Assembly (NCBI GenBank): GCA_947488435.1
Contig: CANKZG010000002.1
Coordinates: 186,001 to 250,000 of the forward strand
Source: an uncultured Flavobacteriaceae bacterium
GTDB taxonomy: Bacteria; Bacteroidota; Bacteroidia; Flavobacteriales; Flavobacteriaceae
Direction of reading: 5' to 3'
Length of the DNA: 64,000 bases
A program made the position numbers and the translations under genes. This document shows, in pieces, positions 54,221 through 63,905 of this stretch (within the stretch, counting starts at the first letter, position 1; every line of letters begins with the position of its first letter). A model generated the notes under the pieces. The model saw only the letters and a program-made list of their open reading frames with translations, was not told the DNA's origin and did no database searches.

Positions 54221-56632
54221 CTAGCGCAACTTAGGATAATCCGCAGGATTTACTTCATGCATAATTTCATAGATTTTTTCGAAAATATCTTCAGCATTGG
54301 GTTTTGAAAAATAATCCCCATCCGTTGCATAAGCAGGACGATGCGACTTTGCCGATAAGGTCTGTGGAGCACTATCTAAATAGCTAAATGCACCTTGCTT
54401 TTCTATAATTTCTTGAATCAGATAGGCAGAACAACCACCAGGAACATCTTCATCCACAACAAGCAAGCGATTGGTTTTTTTGATACTTTGCAATACGTCA
54501 TGATTTAAATCAAAAGGTAAGAGACTTTGCGCATCTATAACTTCAACATCAATACCTACTTCTTTCAACTCTTGCGCAACTTGCAATACAATTCTTAAAG
54601 TGGAACCGTAGGAAACAACGGTAAGATCTTGCCCTTCTTTCACTTTTTCTACAACACCAATAGGCGTTCGCAGTTGCCCTAGATTTCCTGGCTTATCTTC
54701 CTTAAGGCGATAACCATTTAAACTTTCTATAATTAAAGCAGGTTCATCACTTTGCATCAACGTATTGTAAAACCCTGCCGCCTTAGTCATGTTTCTTGGA
54801 ACAAGAATATAAATACCACGTAGAAGACTTAATAAGCCTCCCAATTGTGATCCCGAATGCCATATACCTTCCAGACGATGTCCTCGAGTTCTAATGATTA
54901 ACGGCGCCTTTTGTTTTCCAACGGTACGGTACAAGAGTGTTGCAAGATCGTCACTAAGTGTTTGTAATCCATACAACAAATAATCAAGATATTGAATTTC
55001 AGCTATAGGCCTTAATCCGCGAAGGGCAAGCCCTATTCCTTGTCCAATAATGGTAGCTTCCCGAATCCCGGTATCCGCAATTCTAAGATTTCCATATTTT
55101 TTCTGTAACCCTTCCAGACCTTGGTTTACATCTCCAATTGTACCACTATCTTCACCAAAAATAACGGCCTCCGGATGATTATGAAACAGATGATCGAAAT
55201 TGTCTCTTAAAATAATTCGACCGTCAACTTTCTCTGGTTCACTGGGGTAAGTGGCCTCTACTGCAGTAACGTTGGTGGCTTTTGTTGGTAACTCGCTAAA
55301 AAGGTGAGAGCTAAACAAAGGCTGAGAGGTTTCCATAAATGTTTGTATCCACTGTACCAATGCTCTTTTTTCAGAAGTATCTTCCCCTAATAGATAGCGA
55401 AGTGCTTTTCTAGATTTTGATGCTAAATCCTTTTTTATCGGTTCTTCAATGGCGATAAGGTCATTTTTTATTTTATTTATAAAAACCTTATTTGCGCTTT
55501 TGGATGCGGCATCTTCTAATAAACGAACAAGTTCTTTTTTTGCCACAATATGAGACGCTAAAAACTCAGACCAAGCTTCTTTTTTTGCATTTCGGACGTC
55601 CCTTTTAATTGATTTTTCAATTGCTTTTAATTCTTCCTCAGTGGCAATATTATTTTCTAAAACCCATTCTCGGAAACGTTTGTTGCAATCATTTTCTTTT
55701 TCCCATTCAAGTCGTTCTTCTGATTTATAGCGTTCATGCGACCCAGACGTAGAATGTCCTTGGGGCTGTGTAAGCTCCGTAACATGAAGTAATACGGGAA
55801 CATGCTGTTCACGGGCAATATCAGCTGCATTCTCAAAGGTGTGAATTAGTGCGGTATAATCCCAGCCTTTTACTTTTAAAATTTCATATCCTAAATTATC
55901 CTCATCTCTCTGGAAACCCTTAAGAATTTCTGAAATATTTTCTTTTGTAGTTTGGTATTTGGCAGGAACTGAAATACCATATTCATCATCCCATACGCTA
56001 ATCACCATAGGCACCTGAAGTACCCCGGCAGCATTGATAGTTTCAAAAAATAAACCTTCGCTTGTACTTGCATTTCCGATGGTTCCCCAAGCTACTTCGT
56101 TACCTTTGTTGGAGAAATTACGAGTATCTATACCTTCAACATTTCGATAGATCTTAGAAGCTTGAGCCAAACCTAACAATCGCGGCATTTGCGCTGCAGT
56201 TGGTGAGATATCGGCACTACTATTTTTTTGTTTAGTAAGATCCTTCCAACTACCATCTTCGTTAAGACTATACGTAGTAAAATGCCCTCCCATCTGCCTT
56301 CCGGCGCTCATGGGTTCTTTTTCGATGTCGGTAGTTGCATAAAGTCCGTGAAAGAAGTCTTTAGGTGTTAACAAATCAAGCGCCATCATAAACGTTTGAT
56401 CTCGATAATAACCACTTCTAAAATCCCCGTCCTGAAAGGAGCGGGCCATGGCTAATTGTGGAAGTTCCTTTCCATCGCCAAAAATTCCAAATTTGGCTTT
56501 ACCTGTAAGCACCTCTCTGCGTCCCAACAGACTACACTCACGACTGGTAACCGCAACTTTATAATCACTGAGGATTTGAACTTTGAAATCTTCAAAAGAA
56601 ATATCATTACCGGTGCTAGATTCTACTTTCAT
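54221..56632 (-). CDS. Fused 2-oxo-acid dehydrogenase E1 alpha/beta subunit
   Basis: This 803-residue protein joins both halves of a thiamine-dependent E1 component in one chain. The alpha-like part (about 1-400) has MSAGRQMGGHFTTY and the ThDP region at 183-223. The beta-like part (about 470-803) has AVIFGEDSGTIGDVNQGLEG, IADTGIREATIIGQGIGLAL, then KAPLIIRTRGHRLEGIWHSG. At the metal site the usual GDG...NN reads GNA (186-188) and DD (215-216), with the Tyr at 218 kept. It probably acts on branched-chain 2-oxo acids, the reverse of the ilv/leu pathways here. Transcribed from a strong promoter at 56653-56683. Confidence 0.85.
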   Translation of the reverse strand: MKVESSTGNDISFEDFKVQILSDYKVAVTSRECSLLGRREVLTGKAKFGIFGDGKELPQLAMARSFQDGDFRSGYYRDQTFMMALDLLTPKDFFHGLYATTDIEKEPMSAGRQMGGHFTTYSLNEDGSWKDLTKQKNSSADISPTAAQMPRLLGLAQASKIYRNVEGIDTRNFSNKGNEVAWGTIGNASTSEGLFFETINAAGVLQVPMVISVWDDEYGISVPAKYQTTKENISEILKGFQRDEDNLGYEILKVKGWDYTALIHTFENAADIAREQHVPVLLHVTELTQPQGHSTSGSHERYKSEERLEWEKENDCNKRFREWVLENNIATEEELKAIEKSIKRDVRNAKKEAWSEFLASHIVAKKELVRLLEDAASKSANKVFINKIKNDLIAIEEPIKKDLASKSRKALRYLLGEDTSEKRALVQWIQTFMETSQPLFSSHLFSELPTKATNVTAVEATYPSEPEKVDGRIILRDNFDHLFHNHPEAVIFGEDSGTIGDVNQGLEGLQKKYGNLRIADTGIREATIIGQGIGLALRGLRPIAEIQYLDYLLYGLQTLSDDLATLLYRTVGKQKAPLIIRTRGHRLEGIWHSGSQLGGLLSLLRGIYILVPRNMTKAAGFYNTLMQSDEPALIIESLNGYRLKEDKPGNLGQLRTPIGVVEKVKEGQDLTVVSYGSTLRIVLQVAQELKEVGIDVEVIDAQSLLPFDLNHDVLQSIKKTNRLLVVDEDVPGGCSAYLIQEIIEKQGAFSYLDSAPQTLSAKSHRPAYATDGDYFSKPNAEDIFEKIYEIMHEVNPADYPKLR

Positions 56633-56652
56633 AAAGGGAGCTGAAATTTTTG

Positions 56653-56683
56653 CAAAAGTACCAAAACAGAGTGGTTTTCACAA
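56653..56683 (-). promoter_or_regulatory. Promoter of the E1 dehydrogenase gene (TTG-N20-TACTTTTG)
   Basis: On the minus strand, TTG (complement of 56681-56683) is followed by 20 nt and TACTTTTG (complement of 56653-56660). This is a full consensus match. The predicted leader is about 15 nt. Confidence 0.75.
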
Positions 56684-56755
56684 TTTTTAGCTTGCTTATT
56701 TATTGATGTATTAACAAAATAAGAGTCATTGTAGTATAAGATGTTAAATATTTCG

Positions 56756-56792
56756 CAAAAAAAAGAGTATTTATTGATAATTTAACAATAAA
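56756..56792 (-). terminator. Terminator after the M1-like/barrel gene
   Basis: TTTATTG (56770-56776) pairs with CAATAAA (56786-56792) across 9 nt, directly at the stop codon of the barrel gene. On the minus strand the stem is followed within a few bases by a run of eight T residues. The stem is AT-only, so strength is moderate. Confidence 0.55.
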
Positions 56793-59633
56793 TCAAAACC
56801 ATTTACGTGTAAATAGTCCAATAAGGGTTCTGGGGCTAAACGTAATGATAAAACGTATGCGTTCCCCATAGTTTTGTTGCGCAGGTTCAAAACCATTATT
56901 AGAATACGCTGGAAAGTACAGTTCAAAGAAATCAGTAACGAGATTTAATCGAATTCCCGAATCGTATACAAATTGAGGGTTTTGACCTCGGTTTCTAACG
57001 AAGCCTGCATCGCCATATACCTCGATCCAGCGCCATAAATTTATACTTGCATTGGCCGTGGTTATCCAATCATTAGCAAAAGCATCATTGAGTTCTGACT
57101 TAAAACCTCCTTCTGCAATAATAATCTGTTGACTCAATATACTGGGATCTTCGGAGCGTACCAGAAAACTTAAATCAAATAAATAATCTGTTGGACGATC
57201 CAGTGCAAAACTAAAAAAGTCAGACCCGGTTTGATTACTCAAAAATTTACCTGCAAAAAATCGCAGGTTTACCTGACGGTTATTGTTAAAGAGTCTTCGG
57301 TAACGGGCACTGAAAGATAACTTGGTGAAATCTGCAGCATATTGTGCGTCTGCAAACCAGGAAAACGAGTTAATAATGGTATTTGAATTTGAATGTCGAA
57401 ACCTCAAATTTAAAACGCTGTAATCCGGATCTGTTTCCAAATCTTGTAAATTTTCATCTATGGATCGAAACACATTTACCCAGCGTAAAGAAAGAAAATC
57501 ACGTTTATTCGAAATAAGATTGTCCGGGCGCCATCCTAATGTTATACGAGGAGTTACTGTTGTAAATCGCGAATTTTGTTGGAAATGAGCCGAAGATCCG
57601 CCCAAACTAAAACTAGAGAAAAATAAACCGCTTTTGTTTAAATAGTTGTTGTATGATATGCGCCCAAAACCAACTAGTGTTTTTTCATTTACGGAGTATT
57701 GAGGATTAAAATCGTAGACAAAAGGGCGTTCAAGAAAAGTATTGTTGGTAAAACGTAATCCTGGTGTTAATCCATCATGAATATTAAACCCTAATACCGG
57801 AACGTATAAAATTTGATTGTAATAAGGATCCTCGGTATCCTTAAAGAATTGAAATTTTAACTTCTTATTACTGGAAAGAAATCCATTCAAGGACTTCCAG
57901 TTATCGCGTTGGTTGAATTCAGGAATTTTTTGGTCGTAATTTAAAACCAACCGGTTTTCATCATTTGAAGGAATGGTCACCGTTTTTTCATCAGCGATAT
58001 CGGTAAACCAATATTTAGAAACAACCGTGTCCTTTCGAAGCCCAAAAAGAGATATAGGGACATTGGTTCCTGACTTATTTTTAAGGGTTATCGTGATAGA
58101 ATCATCTTCCTTTTTCGCATTTGTAATTTTAAAATCAATGCGTCTTGAAGAAATGTAGTCGCTAAAAAACCAATTGATATCTTGAGTTGTGCTTTCGGCA
58201 AGAACGGCTTTAAAATCTTCAGAACTTATGGATTGAAGTTTATAAAGATTGTAAAAATCTTTGATGCTCTTGTCCACCTTATTTTTTCCAATATAACTAG
58301 ACAGGTACGCCAGTCCTAGACCTGCACTATATTTGTTAGCAATCTTTTGGTTAAAACGTATTAAAGAATCGTTTGGAGTGCTTAGCGGTTGATTTGTGTT
58401 TCGTCGCGCCGATACTAAATTTAAAAAGGCATATTGGTCATTAAAGCTCATTCGAGCGAGATGATATTTACGAAATCCCCATATTTTGGATAGCTTCCCT
58501 AGAAGTTTCTGATCCGGATAGTTATCATCCACGTATTTAATCATCATATAATTGACGATAGCATCGGTAACCCATTGCTCTTTTCTGGGGTTGACATAAA
58601 TGGTTTCCCTAATAAAACTGTTTAACGCAGTTTTTAAAAATTTCATCTCAAATTGAAACTGTTCTTCGTATGGTCTTATAAAAGAGGGTAGCTGATTAAT
58701 GCCATACAAAGGGTTCTTATTGTAATCCAATTCACTAACCAATAATGTTGGATGTGGATAATCCCCTAAATTATCGGTAATAAATCTCGAAACTTTATTA
58801 ATGGATACGCCTTGAGAAATTACATCAAATTTGGCAATTTCCAAATCAGAATTTACCGTTAGCGTAGGAGTTACATGTTTTAAAAATCGTTTCTGACGGG
58901 ATAAAATAATTTCTGCACTTTTTCGATTTTTACCAATAAGTACCGCGCCAGCATTTTTTGAAACTTCAAACTCTTTTTCAAGATCAAAATTACTGGTTAG
59001 ATAAAGGTTTTTAGGATAGGTAAATGTAATAGTAGTATTGGTAACATCGGTATAAATGTCTTCAAGTCCCACATTAGAATAGGGGAACCATTCTTTGTCA
59101 TATACTACGGGAGTTAAGTACCAATCTTTTAAATAATACCCATCCCTTGAGTCATAGCCATATGGAGCGTACCTATTGGGAGGAAGTTTGACATTGTAAG
59201 TGATATAGATTCTTAATGAAGCCCCTGGTAATAAAGGTCTATTGGTTTTGATTTTAATGATATCAACGGCTTCTGTACGTTCCCATAATAAGCCCGTATA
59301 TTTGTCATCCACCATGCTTACAACGGTGGTTTTACCACGTTCGCTATCCTTAGCTAAGTGAAGCACTTTCTTAAATTCTTCAGCAAAACGTTTGGCCAGA
59401 GCCGTCTTTTTACTGGCATAGGAACTTGCCCAGTCATTAAAATATAAAACATTTAGGGTGTCTTTTGAATCATTAACATAAAGAAACTCCTGTTGTACAT
59501 TTAGCGTTTTAGCCGTAGGGTCTAAAGAAGCGGTAATTTTGTTTGTGTGTTGCGCAGAAAGAAACGTACCACAAGTAATGCATGCAAAACAAGTCAGTAG
59601 TCTTTGAAGAAAAATTGGGGAATTTATGCGCAT
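56793..59633 (-). CDS. Fusion of a catalytically altered M1-like domain with an outer-membrane beta-barrel
   Basis: The 946-residue protein has a signal peptide (about 1-28, ending FLSAQ). Residues about 30-500 follow the M1 layout: an N-terminal beta domain (LPPNRYAPYGYDSRDGYYLK) and a helical domain with GINQLPSFIRPYEEQF and QWVTDAIVNYMMIKYVDD, which takes the place of the W-x-x-E-G-x-A helix. No HExxH occurs anywhere, so the zinc site is lost. Residues about 590-946 show alternating aromatic strands (NNTFLERPFVYDFNPQYSVN, LFFSSFSLGGSSAHF) and end in a terminal Trp-Phe, as in outer-membrane barrels. It follows the LOG gene by 7 bp. Role unknown: binding, assembly or transport is possible. 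Confidence 0.78.
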   Translation of the reverse strand: MRINSPIFLQRLLTCFACITCGTFLSAQHTNKITASLDPTAKTLNVQQEFLYVNDSKDTLNVLYFNDWASSYASKKTALAKRFAEEFKKVLHLAKDSERGKTTVVSMVDDKYTGLLWERTEAVDIIKIKTNRPLLPGASLRIYITYNVKLPPNRYAPYGYDSRDGYYLKDWYLTPVVYDKEWFPYSNVGLEDIYTDVTNTTITFTYPKNLYLTSNFDLEKEFEVSKNAGAVLIGKNRKSAEIILSRQKRFLKHVTPTLTVNSDLEIAKFDVISQGVSINKVSRFITDNLGDYPHPTLLVSELDYNKNPLYGINQLPSFIRPYEEQFQFEMKFLKTALNSFIRETIYVNPRKEQWVTDAIVNYMMIKYVDDNYPDQKLLGKLSKIWGFRKYHLARMSFNDQYAFLNLVSARRNTNQPLSTPNDSLIRFNQKIANKYSAGLGLAYLSSYIGKNKVDKSIKDFYNLYKLQSISSEDFKAVLAESTTQDINWFFSDYISSRRIDFKITNAKKEDDSITITLKNKSGTNVPISLFGLRKDTVVSKYWFTDIADEKTVTIPSNDENRLVLNYDQKIPEFNQRDNWKSLNGFLSSNKKLKFQFFKDTEDPYYNQILYVPVLGFNIHDGLTPGLRFTNNTFLERPFVYDFNPQYSVNEKTLVGFGRISYNNYLNKSGLFFSSFSLGGSSAHFQQNSRFTTVTPRITLGWRPDNLISNKRDFLSLRWVNVFRSIDENLQDLETDPDYSVLNLRFRHSNSNTIINSFSWFADAQYAADFTKLSFSARYRRLFNNNRQVNLRFFAGKFLSNQTGSDFFSFALDRPTDYLFDLSFLVRSEDPSILSQQIIIAEGGFKSELNDAFANDWITTANASINLWRWIEVYGDAGFVRNRGQNPQFVYDSGIRLNLVTDFFELYFPAYSNNGFEPAQQNYGERIRFIITFSPRTLIGLFTRKWF

Positions 59634-59640
59634 GTTTCAG

Positions 59641-60327
59641 TTAAAAATTAGGACTAAGCGTATGTCCTCTATAGAAGGCGTCAATAATTTCAACCACTTC
59701 TTGTTCTGTATCTACTAATTTTATTAGGTCCAAGTCTTTAGGGCTAATATTCCCTGCGGCTAGCATGGTTTCCTTTATCCAATCAAGGAGCCCTTTCCAG
59801 AAATCTGTGCCAACAAGAATTATAGGAAAAACCCCAATTTTATGTGTTTGAATTAGAGTGATAGCTTCAAAAAGCTCATCCAAGGTTCCAAAACCGCCAG
59901 GCATTACTACAAAGCCTTGAGAGTATTTTACAAACATGACTTTCCTAACGAAGAAATAATCAAAATCTAAACTTTTATCACTATCAATATAGGGATTGTT
60001 ATGTTGTTCAAAAGGTAAATCGATATTTAGGCCAACAGAAGTACCTCCAGAAATGCTTGCTCCTTTATTTCCAGCCTCCATAATTCCTGGACCACCTCCG
60101 GTAATAACACCGTAACCTGCATCTGAAAGACTTTTAGCAATACTAACAGCAAGCTCATAATATTTGTGATCTGCCTTTGTTCGAGCAGATCCAAAAATGG
60201 AAACGCAAGGACCAATTGCACTCATTTTTTCAAACCCACTGACAAACTCACCCATAATTTTGAATAACGCCCAGGAATCATTTGTTTTTATCTCATTCCA
60301 GCCTTTAGGATGTTCTTCTTTTCGCAT
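59641..60327 (-). CDS. LOG-family protein (TIGR00730 type)
   Basis: The 228-residue protein is a cytokinin-riboside phosphoribohydrolase-like or nucleotide phosphoribohydrolase family member. Motifs are VITGGGPGIMEAGNKGAS and VVMPGGFGTLDELFEAITLI, the family signatures for nucleotide binding and catalysis. The N-terminal 45 residues carry a charged extension. In bacteria without plant hosts these enzymes cleave the N-glycosidic bond of AMP-like nucleotides. It sits between uvrA (51 bp) and the barrel gene (7 bp), probably in one transcript. Confidence 0.9.
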   Translation of the reverse strand: MRKEEHPKGWNEIKTNDSWALFKIMGEFVSGFEKMSAIGPCVSIFGSARTKADHKYYELAVSIAKSLSDAGYGVITGGGPGIMEAGNKGASISGGTSVGLNIDLPFEQHNNPYIDSDKSLDFDYFFVRKVMFVKYSQGFVVMPGGFGTLDELFEAITLIQTHKIGVFPIILVGTDFWKGLLDWIKETMLAAGNISPKDLDLIKLVDTEQEVVEIIDAFYRGHTLSPNF

Positions 60328-60378
60328 AATATATCTTTTACCTAGTTTGTAACGAATTTATTAGAGGATTAGGTATGT

Positions 60379-63213
60379 TTAATTCCCTAATTCTTTTTTT
60401 AAAAATTTTGCAGTATAACTCTTTTTATCTTTAGCTACAACTTCAGGAGTACCTTGTGCAACAATCATACCACCTGAACGTCCGCCTTCATATCCAATAT
60501 CAATAATATAATCCACCATTTTGATAACGTCTAAGTTATGTTCAATTACCAATACAGTATTTCCTTTGTCAGCCAATTTATTTAAAACTTCCATCAATAC
60601 TCTAATATCTTCAAAATGAAGCCCTGTGGTTGGTTCATCTAAAATATAAAATGTATTTCCTGTATCTCTTTTTGATAATTCTGTAGCCAGTTTAATGCGC
60701 TGAGCTTCTCCTCCAGATAGGGTAGTGGATTGTTGTCCCAATGAGATATACCCCAAACCAACATCCTTAATTGTTTTTAGTTTTCGATGAATTTTTGGGA
60801 TATTTTCAAAAAACTGTACAGCCTCATTCATAGTCATTTCCAAAATATCAGCAATGGTTTTTCCCTTATAACGTATCTCCAAAGTTTCTCTGTTGAAACG
60901 TTTTCCATTGCATGTTTCACAATCTACGTAAACATCTGGTAAAAAGTTCATTTCTATAACCCTTAATCCTCCTCCCATGCAAGTTTCGCAGCGTCCGCCT
61001 GTTACATTAAAACTAAAACGTCCCGGCTTATACCCTCTAATAGCGGCTTCAGGCGTTTTTGCAAACAACGAACGAATCTCACTAAAAACACCAGTATAGG
61101 TGGCGGGATTTGAACGTGGAGTTCTTCCGATAGGCGACTGATTAATATCAATAACCTTATCAATATGCTCTAGACCACTGATTTTTTGGTATGGCATTGG
61201 TTTTTTAACCCCATTAAAATAATGCGCGTTCATAATAGGGTAGAGGGTTTCATTAATAAGCGTAGATTTTCCACTACCCGAAACTCCAGTAACTCCAATC
61301 ATCTTAGCTAAAGGTAACGTGACAGAAACGTTTTTAAGATTATTGCCAGTGCAACCACTTAACACGATTTTCTTTCCATTTCCTTTTCTTCTTTTCTTCG
61401 GTACTTCTATTGCTTTTTTGCCACTAATATAAGCGGCAGTTAGCGTATCGTAATTGCCAAGATCTTTGGGTTTTCCTTCCGAAATAATTTCGCCTCCATG
61501 TTTCCCCGCTCTTGGTCCAATATCAATTACGTGATCCGCATGTTCAATCATATCTTTATCATGTTCAACCACTATGACAGAATTTCCAATATCACGTAAA
61601 GATTCTAGAGACCGTATTAAACGTTCATTATCACGCTGATGTAGTCCAATACTTGGTTCATCAAGAATATACAATACACCTACCAGTTGTGAACCTATTT
61701 GTGTGGCTAACCTAATGCGCTGTGCTTCCCCACCTGATAGGGATTTGGAACTGCGATTTAGGGAAAGGTAATCCAAACCAACATCTAATAAAAACTGTAT
61801 TCTGGTTTTAATTTCTTTTACAATCTCTCCCGCAATTTTCTGCTGATTTGCATCCAACTTACCTTCTAATTTTGCAAAGAATGCTGCAAGATCTGCAATG
61901 TCCATTTGCGATAGCTCAGCAATATTTTTATCGGCAATTTTAAAATACAAGGACTCTTTTCGCAATCGTGAACCTTCGCATGTTGGGCAAGGCATACGAT
62001 CCATGTATTCTTTAGCCCATCTCTTAATTGAAACAGAGTCGGAGGTTTCGAACTGACTTTTAATAAAGTTAGAAATACCCTCATAGTCGATCTTATATTC
62101 CCGACGAACGCCTAGTGTTTTAGAGTCTACCTGAAAACTATCCTCCCCACCATTTAAAATTACTTCAATAGCTTCGTCTGGAATATCTGAAATTGGTGTT
62201 GTTAATTCAAAGTTATAACGCCTTGCTATAGTTTCCATCTGTTTGAACGCCCATGAATTTTTGTATTCTCCTAAAGGGGCAATTCCTCCTTGTTTTATCG
62301 CTAAAGTTAGGTCTGGAAATATTTTAGCCTTATTTACTTCATAAACATGCCCTAGCCCATTGCAATGAGGACACATACCTTTTGGGGAATTAAAAGAAAA
62401 TGTATTGGGTTCTGGTACCGGGTATGAAATCCCGGTAGTGGGGCACATTAAATCTCTACTGAAATAACGAGGTTCTGTTGCAGATTCCTCCAAAACCATA
62501 AGCACATTATCCCCACTGTACATTGCAGTATTTATGCTTTCAGACAATCGTTTTTCAAGTTCTTCAGAACTGCTAACTTTAAGACGATCGATTACAATTT
62601 CAATGTCATGAGTTTTGTAACGATCAACTTTCATTCCTTTTACAATATCTTTAATCTCACCATCTACACGAACTTTAAGAAACCCTTGTTTTCCGATTTG
62701 TTCAAATAACTCACGATAATGCCCTTTTCTCGACTTTATTATTGGCGCAAGTATGGTTATTTTTTTTGTATTAAAATGTGTTAGGATAAGCTGCTTTATC
62801 TGCTCATCACTATAGCTTACCATTTTTTCGTTGGTTTTATAGCTATATGCTTCCCCACCTCTTGCATAAAGAAGTCGCAGAAAATCGTAAACTTCCGTTA
62901 TGGTTCCTACGGTTGAACGAGGAGATTTTGATGTGGTCTTTTGTTCGATGGCAATTACCGGAGACAAACCATCGATTTTATCAACATCAGGCCGCTCTAA
63001 CCCACCAAGAAATTGACGGGCATAAGCCGAAAATGTTTCAATATAACGCCGCTGACCCTCAGCATAAATAGTGTCAAAAGCAAGCGAAGATTTACCACTT
63101 CCTGATAAACCAGTGATGACGACTAATTTTTCTCTTGGAATGGTAACATCGATGTTCTTTAGGTTGTGAACACGAGCTCCTTTAACCTCAATATTTTCCT
63201 CGTATTTAATCAT
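60379..63213 (-). CDS. uvrA: Excinuclease ABC subunit A
   Basis: UvrA detects DNA damage and loads UvrB. The 944 residues carry two ABC ATPase modules. Walker A of the first is [20 protein letters not shown], and of the second [17 protein letters not shown]. Signature sequences [18 protein letters not shown] and [18 protein letters not shown] are both intact. Zinc-finger cysteines appear in [27 protein letters not shown], and [11 protein letters not shown] with [16 protein letters not shown]. It is the first gene of a minus-strand set with LOG and the barrel protein, and is divergent from a gene encoding a tudor-like domain. Confidence 0.97.
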   Translation of the reverse strand: MIKYEENIEVKGARVHNLKNIDVTIPREKLVVITGLSGSGKSSLAFDTIYAEGQRRYIETFSAYARQFLGGLERPDVDKIDGLSPVIAIEQKTTSKSPRSTVGTITEVYDFLRLLYARGGEAYSYKTNEKMVSYSDEQIKQLILTHFNTKKITILAPIIKSRKGHYRELFEQIGKQGFLKVRVDGEIKDIVKGMKVDRYKTHDIEIVIDRLKVSSSEELEKRLSESINTAMYSGDNVLMVLEESATEPRYFSRDLMCPTTGISYPVPEPNTFSFNSPKGMCPHCNGLGHVYEVNKAKIFPDLTLAIKQGGIAPLGEYKNSWAFKQMETIARRYNFELTTPISDIPDEAIEVILNGGEDSFQVDSKTLGVRREYKIDYEGISNFIKSQFETSDSVSIKRWAKEYMDRMPCPTCEGSRLRKESLYFKIADKNIAELSQMDIADLAAFFAKLEGKLDANQQKIAGEIVKEIKTRIQFLLDVGLDYLSLNRSSKSLSGGEAQRIRLATQIGSQLVGVLYILDEPSIGLHQRDNERLIRSLESLRDIGNSVIVVEHDKDMIEHADHVIDIGPRAGKHGGEIISEGKPKDLGNYDTLTAAYISGKKAIEVPKKRRKGNGKKIVLSGCTGNNLKNVSVTLPLAKMIGVTGVSGSGKSTLINETLYPIMNAHYFNGVKKPMPYQKISGLEHIDKVIDINQSPIGRTPRSNPATYTGVFSEIRSLFAKTPEAAIRGYKPGRFSFNVTGGRCETCMGGGLRVIEMNFLPDVYVDCETCNGKRFNRETLEIRYKGKTIADILEMTMNEAVQFFENIPKIHRKLKTIKDVGLGYISLGQQSTTLSGGEAQRIKLATELSKRDTGNTFYILDEPTTGLHFEDIRVLMEVLNKLADKGNTVLVIEHNLDVIKMVDYIIDIGYEGGRSGGMIVAQGTPEVVAKDKKSYTAKFLKKELGN

Positions 63214-63277
63214 GTTTGTGCAAAGTTGCGAAGGTACAATTTTGACTACTAAAAAAGAAGTTGCACTCTTTTAGTTT

Positions 63278-63307
63278 TTGTTAATACCAGCTTTACTTTT
63301 AAATTTG
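63278..63307 (+). promoter_or_regulatory. Promoter TTG-N19-TAAATTTG
   Basis: TTG at 63278-63280, a 19-nt spacer and TAAATTTG at 63300-63307 match the Bacteroidota promoter consensus. The predicted leader before the ATG at 63331 is about 17 nt. It serves the gene divergent from uvrA. Confidence 0.75.
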
Positions 63308-63330
63308 TTTTATAAACAAAAAATAGACTT

Positions 63331-63858
63331 ATGCAGCTTTTAGGAATAGGATCTAGAATAGCACATGCTGAATATGGAAAGGGAGTAGTAACTAACGTGA
63401 CTTCCAAGCATTATTGGGTTACCTTTATTGAAAACGGATTGGAAACTATTCCCATCGATTCAGATTTTGAAACCATTGAAATTGTAGAAGATGAAGTAGA
63501 TACTATCAGCTTTTCTGAGGTTGAACAATCGTTAATTTCAATTTTGAAACGTTGGAGTGATACTTCTCAAATAACTCCTATCGCAGACAAATGGAAATCG
63601 GGAAACCTTGTGCTACAGCCAGGAGATTCTAATTTGAGTTCCAAAGAACTCCCTATAACTACTTTTTTTCATAAAATTGTAATGGTTCGTGATCGAATTC
63701 GTGTAATGGAACAAAAAATCAACTCCAGTAAAAACTTAGATGATCAGGAAAAAATAGATCTTCAGCAATATATCACCCGAATCTATGGAAGCCTTACCAC
63801 TTTTAATGTTTTATTCAAGAATAAAAGTGATCAGTTTATTGGAGAGCGGAGTAAATAA
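63331..63858 (+). CDS. Protein with an N-terminal tudor-like domain, unknown function
   Basis: The 175-residue protein begins LLGIGSRIAHAEYGKGVVTN and VTFIENGLETIPIDSDFETI. This is the same small beta-barrel pattern (G-x-x-I-x-H-x-x-Y/F-G-x-G-x-V) found at the C-terminus of UvrD/PcrA at 48810-48945, where it contacts RNA polymerase. The rest is helical and charged, with no catalytic motif seen. It has a strong promoter and is divergent from uvrA, so a role near DNA repair or transcription is possible but unproven. Not a known family to me. Confidence 0.75.
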   Translation: MQLLGIGSRIAHAEYGKGVVTNVTSKHYWVTFIENGLETIPIDSDFETIEIVEDEVDTISFSEVEQSLISILKRWSDTSQITPIADKWKSGNLVLQPGDSNLSSKELPITTFFHKIVMVRDRIRVMEQKINSSKNLDDQEKIDLQQYITRIYGSLTTFNVLFKNKSDQFIGERSK

Positions 63859-63905
63859 TTCCTGAATTGCAATACGTGTCTTTTTAAGCTAATTTCATTT
63901 AAATT

